The position numbers were made by a program, and so were the translations under genes. A DNA stretch of 25,602 nucleotides from contig JABVXU010000694.1 in NCBI GenBank assembly GCA_013365365.1, positions 1-25,602 on the forward strand, in the 5' to 3' direction. The stretch's first letter is position 1. Each line of letters starts with the position of its first letter. The notes beneath the pieces are model-generated. The model did no database searches. It was given only the letters and a program-made list of their open reading frames with translations, and was not told the DNA's origin. This DNA is from Cruorifilaria tuberocauda (taxonomy: Eukaryota; Nematoda; Chromadorea; Rhabditida; Onchocercidae). Shown here one piece after another: positions 19,138-25,602 of this stretch.

Positions 19138-22100
19138 GTATCATTCATATTTTATCACTATTATTATCATTATTTATGGCTGATCATTTAAAACGATTCA
19201 TTCATTACTTCATCAAGTGTTGCATCAAGTAATTATGCTTAATAAATTTACACATATTAATGATTCCGGATTAATTTATTAAATTAAATCATCAACTTAA
19301 TTTTTCAACTGACTATCCTAATCTTCTAGCACTGCATGAAATAAATTAGTTATAACGATTATATATCATGCCTTCTTTAAGTTTCTAGAGAACTTTTTGT
19401 ACAAATGATTAAATCAATTTTGACGGAAATTACAACAATTCAATGATGATTCTTTATTGCTCAATATTAATACAATAAGTATTATATATTTTACTTATTT
19501 TCAATCATAATTTTCGCACCTTAACTTGTTAATTAAGCAGGCACGGGAAGTTCAAGCTAAATAAATTTGCTAAAATAAAACTTTTCAGTTTTTTTATTAC
19601 CTTTCTCAATATATGTATAATATATGTAGTAACAATAATAAAATCATTCAACGTAAATTTAATCGAAGATTTAATCAACCAATCAATATTAAATTAAAAA
19701 ATCATTGATTAGATCAATTCAAATCTTTTCCAAATAATTAATAAATGAAATTACAACAAGTTTCCAACAGTGTAATTAATCTTTAATTTTACTCTCTCAA
19801 TAAAAAAAGGAACAAAATAGAAATGTAAATTTCAAGTCAAACCTGATTTTTTGATAATGATTAATTTAAACAGTTGTTTTTGTATTATGATGAGAAGAGG
19901 AAAAACTGAATAATATTAGATCGATGTTGAGAGCTACGAGTTGAAATGCCGACAAATGTGATCACTGAATGAATGAAATGTTTTGGATATATGAGTGAAT
20001 AGCACTTGCAAACTACCGCAACGACAGGCGGATGCGCTAATTTATCATAATTTGCTTGAGCATTAAGCTTTAAGAGAAAGATAGAGAACCTAATTGTTCA
20101 TCCAACAGAGCAAAATCTTTTCTCTGTCCCTCGTGTATCTTTCTGGTTTCCCCTCTTCATTCCCGTATTATGTCAAACTTCTCTACGTGTTTCCATTTTG
20201 TTTATTTTCTAAAGTAATTATGGAAAATTTAATTTAGACGTACACCGTATGAGCCCTCCTTTGTCCTTTTTCCTTTCAATCATTCCTTTCTCATCTTTCA
20301 TACTCCCGAAATTGGGTAGAAGCATTTCGGGATTCTCGGGATTCACTCTTGCTATTCGATCCTTTATCCACTCAATCTTCTTAATCATTTTACCTTTAAA
20401 ATAATAGTGAAGTATGATAATATGATATGATAATGGTATAAAATATGATTATTATAATATTAAACAAAATATTATTAGATTAATTTGAATTTAAATTAAA
20501 TTAATTTAAATAAATTTTAATTGGTGAAGCAAATTTGAATTAAAAACGATTTTTCGTAGAATATCATAGTTTTTTTCGATAAAATTTAGATGAATTTGAA
20601 GAAAATTGTTTAGTTAATTTGATATAAGGGTGCAAATATTCAGAAGATATTGATAATATGTTTCTGATATTTCAGTCCTTATAAATTATAATTACTGATA
20701 GATTAACTGTTAAATAAGAGATTAGAGATAAGTGTTGACATAGTATCTTATCTTGAAATAAATAATTTTCCATCATACGCATATTTGCAATAAATATAGT
20801 CCAAAAATATGATCCAGTTGGTTCAATTATAATTTTTATAATATTTCTCTTCAAACTGTCAGAATTGATAAAATTAAAAGATTTTTGGGAGAGAAATGAA
20901 AGAGAAAAATAAAAAGCATTGAAAACTAATTCATTCAATTATCGCAAAATTTTCAGAAATTTTCCTCTACAACTGTATTTGTTTAACAAATTTATCAAAT
21001 AGTAATTTCATATTTTATTCGTTTATTCAATTGACTGATCGTAAAATTTCCCAAAAACAAAATAAAAGTTTATTTCAGAATTTGCAAAAGCAATTTTTGC
21101 AATTTTTTTCCAGCATGCTCTCAACGACTGCAACGTACCTTGTTAGTTTGCAGTTTCAGGAGCAATTAAAGAGTAAAGATTTAGCGCATGCGCTTACCGA
21201 TTTCCCGTATTATCCGCCGCTCGATGCTTCTGTTTCCAATAGCTTACGACCGATCGGTGATTCTTCTGGTAAAACCTATAAACGGAATGAATTTTCCAAA
21301 AACAAATGCTAATTTTTCTCTTCCTTTTACCTTTTTATTTATCATCACTTTTCCTTCAAATATCATTTAAATAATTTAATTTAAAAAAAAAAAGAATTTG
21401 AAAAATTTTGCTCTATCATTTGCTTCCAATTGACGATGAGTTATTTGATTGTGGGGTATTAAGCATTAATTGATAGAGTTAATCTTTTATTGTTCAGTGT
21501 GCTTTAAAACATCTGCCAATTAGAAATAATCCAACAAATTCTCTCTTATTCTTTCAAGAGGAAAATTCATTTTTTGAATTTTTCGAAAAGCTTAATGGAA
21601 ATTTTTGTAAAATTTTCAACCCTTCGTAAAATTTTCCTTTTTTAAATTTCAGTAACTTTAGATGGCGCATTCAAAAAAATTAAAGCAGAAAGTAATAGTT
21701 GCAGTGCATCATCTGTATTTGCAAACGCTCTTTCTGGTAGCTCTCAAATACCTGCCAGGTAATACTTCCTTCAATTCTGAATTCTTTTCAACCTTCATAA
21801 GATCCACATTCTGATAGAAGTATTTGTGTAATGAATAGTTACGGTCATTTTTTGCCGAGAAATTTAATTAAATTCAAAAATTTTGAATTTTGATAGTAAT
21901 ATTATTTGCTTCATTTTAATAAAGGAAAATTGATTGTTATTTAATTCTTTCTATGAATATTACTTTTTTCTAATTTTTATGTAATTAATCAATTGGATTC
22001 TTGGTAGTTTAAAGTTATTCAAAATTAGCTTTTCTTTCTTTTAGCGTACGAAGACGACATCGCACGACGTTTACGCAGGAACAGCTAGCGGAGCTCGATG

Positions 22101-25100
22101 CTGCGTTTCAAAAATCACACTATCCAGATATTTACGTCCGTGAGGAACTTGCTAGGATTACAAAGTTAAATGAAGCGCGAATTCAGGTAGAGATTTTAGA
22201 TTTGAAAATTTTTGACCATTAGCAATGAAATTCCATTTTAAAAAATATCGAATCAATCAAATAAATTATTTTTTTTCCATTTCAATTCAACTTTGTTCTA
22301 TAAGCTAAAAATATTTGTTGAAAATAATAATTTGAAGTTATATATTTGCCATACAGTATTCTATTTTGCAGTAGCTAGAAGAATTTTATTCAAACTTTAT
22401 GAAAAAAGGTGCTACTATAAGAGATTTAAGTATCTTTCTCAAATATCAGAAAATTTTGTGGGATAGCATCATTAATTGTATATCCAGTATCACTTTTAGA
22501 TCAAGATCAAATTACAATTGAGAAAAGTGATATTGAATGGCAAGTTTAAATAATCATCCAAAACTTTTTTATTTTGACTTTATAGGTACAATTTTTAGAG
22601 AATAAATTAACAAACCTTGTTATTATAATCAATAATAAGCACTGTTCTTATCGTGAAATAATTAAGCAATTCAAAATTTTCCAAATTGTATTTTTTTCGC
22701 CTTCTCGTCGCTAATCAAACAATCAGCCTCATTGAAAAAAAGAAAACAAAAAAAGGAAGGGTCATTATAGGTCATAATTTGCTACTGACCTGAAATTCTT
22801 TTAAACATCTGTATTTCTAATTTTTTGTTTACATTAATTTTGCAAAAGGTTAAATTAAGGAATGGAGAGAATTGATGAAATAGCTAATGAAATGAAGAGG
22901 GAAAAGGGTTAGAAAAGAAAAAACGGTATAATTTTGGTATGAGATGAAGAGAAATTGGATGGTTAACATTCTGTACCACTTCAAGCCCATAATTATCAGC
23001 TCTTCAGTAAGCTTATTTAATGCAATTAGCTGTAGCAATGAAGCGAACTTATACCCAGCAGGATATCCCAAAACCTTCCCGTTACTCTCCCCCGTTCCCT
23101 TCTCTTCTAACCTCATTTCACCTCTCTAAACACTACAGGCACCACCGATTACACCATCTGTACATCAAATTTGAATATCACTACTACTTGGCTTCATCTT
23201 TCACCAACAACTAAACACTAACTCTTCTAAAATTTACTTTTACCGCATTTACGATACATTCCAAATGAGGGAAAGGTTACTTGATAGTATGAAATTTTTT
23301 AATTATTAATAAAATATATTTGAAATTGTTCAATTAAAAGAAAATTTTATATTAAAAATATATTCGTTAAATATGTGATAAAACTTAATTTAATTATTAT
23401 TAATTCAAAGGGCAAATATCTTGTCTTTTTTGCACTTTCGTGTTTTGTGATAAAATAGTCACAAAATATTTCTTTGCGATCATTTTTAGCATACGGTGTG
23501 ATAGAAGCTTAATTATGAAACATTCTCATAGATTAAGCTAATAAAAAATATTTTTAGCTAAAATAGATAAGTGTACAAAAAAGAAATAGTTTAGAATGAA
23601 GAGAAAAGGTTTTTGATCATTTCCCATTTCCCTTTGGGACTATCATTCCTTTCCAATTTTCTCGATTAGTTTATTAACATTCAACAAAATAAAATTATCT
23701 TCTTATTCCATTGCAATTTTCTCCTTTCATTACTAACTTTTTTCATTTCCTCTTTCTTTCTCCCTAAATTTCACTTCCGCAAATAATCCTCAAAATTTAA
23801 CCGAACAAAGTAAGTATTTTAGACGGAAAAGCAAATTTAATTAAAAAGTTTTAAAAATAAATTGAGCTTATTACATTTGTTTTTATCAAAAGGATTTATT
23901 TTTCTTCAAGAAATCATTTCACGTGATATTTCTAGAAAGAGAAATGTCTGATGAAACTATCGAGATTTCTTTGCAAATGAAAGTTTAAATATCTAACATT
24001 GAAATGTTTATTTCAAATATTAAAATATTCTAGATTTTGGGAAATTTTTTCTAATTTTCATTCGTCAGAATTAATAACATTGTAATTAATTGTTTCTGTA
24101 AAAAAAAAAAACAAAATAAAGACAGAAGGAAACGGGAAAATTTTTAGCATTCTGTTGCTTTCAATTTATTTTGTATTCAATGAAATATGAATAGCATTGG
24201 CCTGAAAATGAAAAAAGGCCAAAGTTCGGCATTGAACTTAATGCTTAAGCCAAATAGCTATTACCGTAATCTGATTGAAAAGAGAGGAACAAAGCTACAC
24301 ATCACACTTTGTATGTATTCTCGTCATTCATTGAATGCATATTAATTGTGACTCCACGCATTCTCTCTCACCCAATTCAGCATTTTTATTTCCGATCAAC
24401 TTTTCATTCATCTCTCTCTCTCTCTCCCTCTCTCTCTCTTTTTCAATTTTTATTTTTCATCAAGGAAAAGCACATTCATTAGTTCGATCAGATATGCCTT
24501 TTAGCCTAGTAAGAAGTAAAGCTTTAAGCGAAGTTAGATTCTAGCAGAGTAAGATAGATTCCAGAAGATTTCTCTCTCCCCCTCTCTCGCTTTCTCTTTC
24601 CCTCTCTCTCTCTCTCTTTGTGAAACGAATGCATTGAAAATTGAATTAACTTCCACTTTTCCTTCTACCAATAAAATTGTAAGGCAATTCCAGGAAATGT
24701 TATGCAAGAACTTCGATTAGAATTTCTAAATATATGCTAAATAACAATAAAGCAACCGATAATTTCACATTATTTTCGATTCCAATGCTGATTATCAGTA
24801 ATCATTTTATCAGTATTTTTAACATCATTTATCAATAAATTCCATGCACACATTCCGATACGTCATTTATAATGAATGCTTCATTAATCTGTTAAAATCA
24901 TTTCATTCAATCTCTTAATTTTTCAAGATCGGCGATATTCGATGGATTGATAACATTTATCATTATCGTATAAATCATTTCTTTGCCAGTAGAATAGAAA
25001 GTGAAAATTGATTCAATTAGCACTTATCATTGCTATTTTCGTTGTTATTCTTTTATCAGCGTAATTAGAGAGATTTTAATAAGGTAAATTAAATTCTGCA

Positions 25101-25480
25101 GTGTCCTGATTGAATTTCACAAATTTCTTTTATTAAATTCCATAGTACTCTAAAGCATATGTTTAGCTTACTACTTTGAAATAACGTAAAACTTATCTAA
25201 TTTTGTAAAATGAAATAGTTTAAATAAATTATACGATTACAAAACTATAAATATTTGATATCATTATCAGGTTTGGTTTCAAAATAGGCGTGCAAAACAT
25301 CGCAAGCAGGAAAAGCAACTATCAAAAGCTTTGGTACCACAAACAGTATTTCCGTCGCAAAGTGCCGCAGGTCAAATAATGCGAACACCGATGTATCCCT
25401 CCACTGCCTCCATGTCCGCTCGAGCTGCAGCTGATCCTTTTTGGTTAAATCATCTTATCGATAATTTAAATTTTTGCTGA
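19054..25480 (+). CDS. unc-42: Paired-like (Q50) homeodomain transcription factor, UNC-42 orthologue
   Basis: Exons 19054-19137, 21079-21268, 21653-21758, 22045-22186 and 25271-25480 (TGA) join in phase to 243 aa. The homeodomain is residues 129-188: [20 protein letters not shown], then [20 protein letters not shown], then [18 protein letters not shown]. It keeps F8, L16, F20, W48, F49, N51 and R53, with Q50, so it is a paired-like DNA-binding domain of normal 60-residue length. The intron between positions 46 and 47 is a known site in this class. The TFTQEQL and [12 protein letters not shown] stretches match my memory of C. elegans UNC-42, which sets the identity of command interneurons and other neurons and controls glr-1. 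No octapeptide or OAR motif is visible. The C-terminal tail ends [15 protein letters not shown]. The homeodomain exons are certain; the first exon and the 5' end of exon 2 are inferred from phase. A start at the internal ATG 21115 would give 203 aa. Confidence 0.85.
21104..21117 (+). promoter_or_regulatory. Possible SL1 trans-splice acceptor for a short unc-42 isoform
   Basis: 'tttttttccag' ends at 21113, one base before the in-frame ATG at 21115. Trans-splicing here would make a 203-aa protein lacking the N-terminal 40 residues of the longer model but keeping the whole homeodomain. It competes with the tatttcag acceptor at 21078. Confidence 0.45.
24410..24443. repeat. (TC)n microsatellite
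   Basis: An almost uninterrupted 'tctctctctctccctctctc' run within the large homeobox intron. A small plus-strand open frame that crosses it is a chance ORF. Confidence 0.85.
24569..24619. repeat. Second (TC)n tract
   Basis: Interrupted C/T run (tctctctccccctctctcgc and onwards), about 130 bp after the first tract. The pair may come from one expansion that was later split, or from two independent ones. Confidence 0.8.
24792..25058. promoter_or_regulatory. Cluster of seven GATA-type motifs
   Basis: TTATCA occurs at 24792, 24807, 24829, 24957, 25024 and 25053, and TGATAA at 24948, all within 267 bp. In DNA of this composition about one per 550 bp is expected by my rough estimate. The motif is the WGATAR core bound by GATA factors. 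The cluster ends about 210 bp before the last homeobox exon. Binding is not shown; AT-rich simple sequence could also cause it. Confidence 0.35.
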
Positions 25481-25503
25481 GAGATTGTGATAATATACAA
25501 TGA

Positions 25504-25509
25504 AATAAA
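25504..25509 (+). terminator. Poly(A) signal of unc-42
   Basis: AATAAA lies 24 bases after the TGA at 25478-25480, giving a short 3' UTR of a kind usual in nematodes. Downstream DNA to the window end shows nothing further. Confidence 0.6.
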
Positions 25510-25602
25510 TTTGAAAAAAGGCATGATTAAATAATAACGTTAATTTGACAAAAAACAATCGATAATTTAAGTTATTTCATACCATTACCTCTTTGTAAGT
25601 AT

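Larger units (their letters stand above)
22187..25270 (+). other. Large 3.1-kb intron inside the homeobox
   Basis: The intron runs from 'gtagag' to 'attatcag'. It separates homeodomain residues 46 and 47, so no extra coding exon of unc-42 can lie in it. Contents are a GC-richer island at about 22840-23230 with open frames on both strands, two CT microsatellites (24410-24443 and 24569-24619), and a cluster of TTATCA/TGATAA sites at 24792-25058. Large introns in neuronal homeobox genes often hold enhancers; that is inference here. Confidence 0.6.

Noticed and set aside
20672..20938. Minus-strand ORF of 88 codons in the first homeobox intron
   Set aside because: Hydrophobic, AT-driven, unlinked to other exons.
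22850..23214. Open frames on both strands inside the homeobox intron, considered as extra unc-42 exons
   Set aside because: Insertion here would break the homeodomain between residues 46 and 47, so they cannot be exons of that protein.
24335..24544. Plus-strand ORF of 69 codons across a CT repeat
   Set aside because: Its middle is translated microsatellite (repeated SL), with no splice support.
1..25602. tRNA genes, CRISPR arrays, bacterial operons or Wolbachia insertions
   Set aside because: No cloverleaf with A and B boxes, no regular spacer arrays, and no bacterial-style gene was seen.

Overview
This window is AT-rich metazoan DNA (roughly 73-75% A+T by eye). It has short exons, introns with GT/AG ends, T-rich 'tttcag' acceptors, and two acceptors placed directly in front of start codons, as expected for spliced-leader (SL1) trans-splicing. 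With the homeodomain sequence below, this points to a nematode. The base composition and intron sizes fit a filarial worm such as Brugia, Loa or Onchocerca, but I cannot fix the species. Bacterial features (operons, Shine-Dalgarno sites, CRISPR) are absent. Most long open frames here are chance ORFs; the real genes had to be assembled from exons by phase matching.

Layout. 1-8466 is mostly gene-poor: a hairpin at 103-180, one doubtful minus-strand exon at 680-874, two doubtful small plus-strand ORFs, and short repeats. 8470-11901 (+) is a small unrecognised gene with a signal peptide, an amphipathic helical ectodomain and a transmembrane segment. It appears able to end in two ways: a 170-aa form with a short tail, or a 251-aa form in which the membrane segment is followed by a CCGCCC cluster and a longer tail. 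11902-12787 is intergenic and holds a decayed copy of the SL1 leader sequence. 12788-15473 (-) is a seven-exon gene for a 294-aa type II membrane protein with a proline-rich stalk and a SEA-like extracellular domain. The two genes are convergent. 15474-19053 is intergenic, with a degenerate repeat block at 15820-16150 and a GC-richer island just ahead of the next gene. 19054-25480 (+) is a paired-like homeobox gene, very probably the orthologue of C. elegans unc-42, with a 3.1-kb intron splitting the homeodomain between positions 46 and 47.

The three genes show no sign of shared function. The homeobox gene is a confident family call. The other two are described from their topology and domains only. 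Structures I think deserve follow-up are the alternative 3' ends of the first gene, the SEA gene, two long near-perfect hairpins (103-180 and 14074-14147), the SL1-like relic, and a GATA-site cluster in the last homeobox intron.
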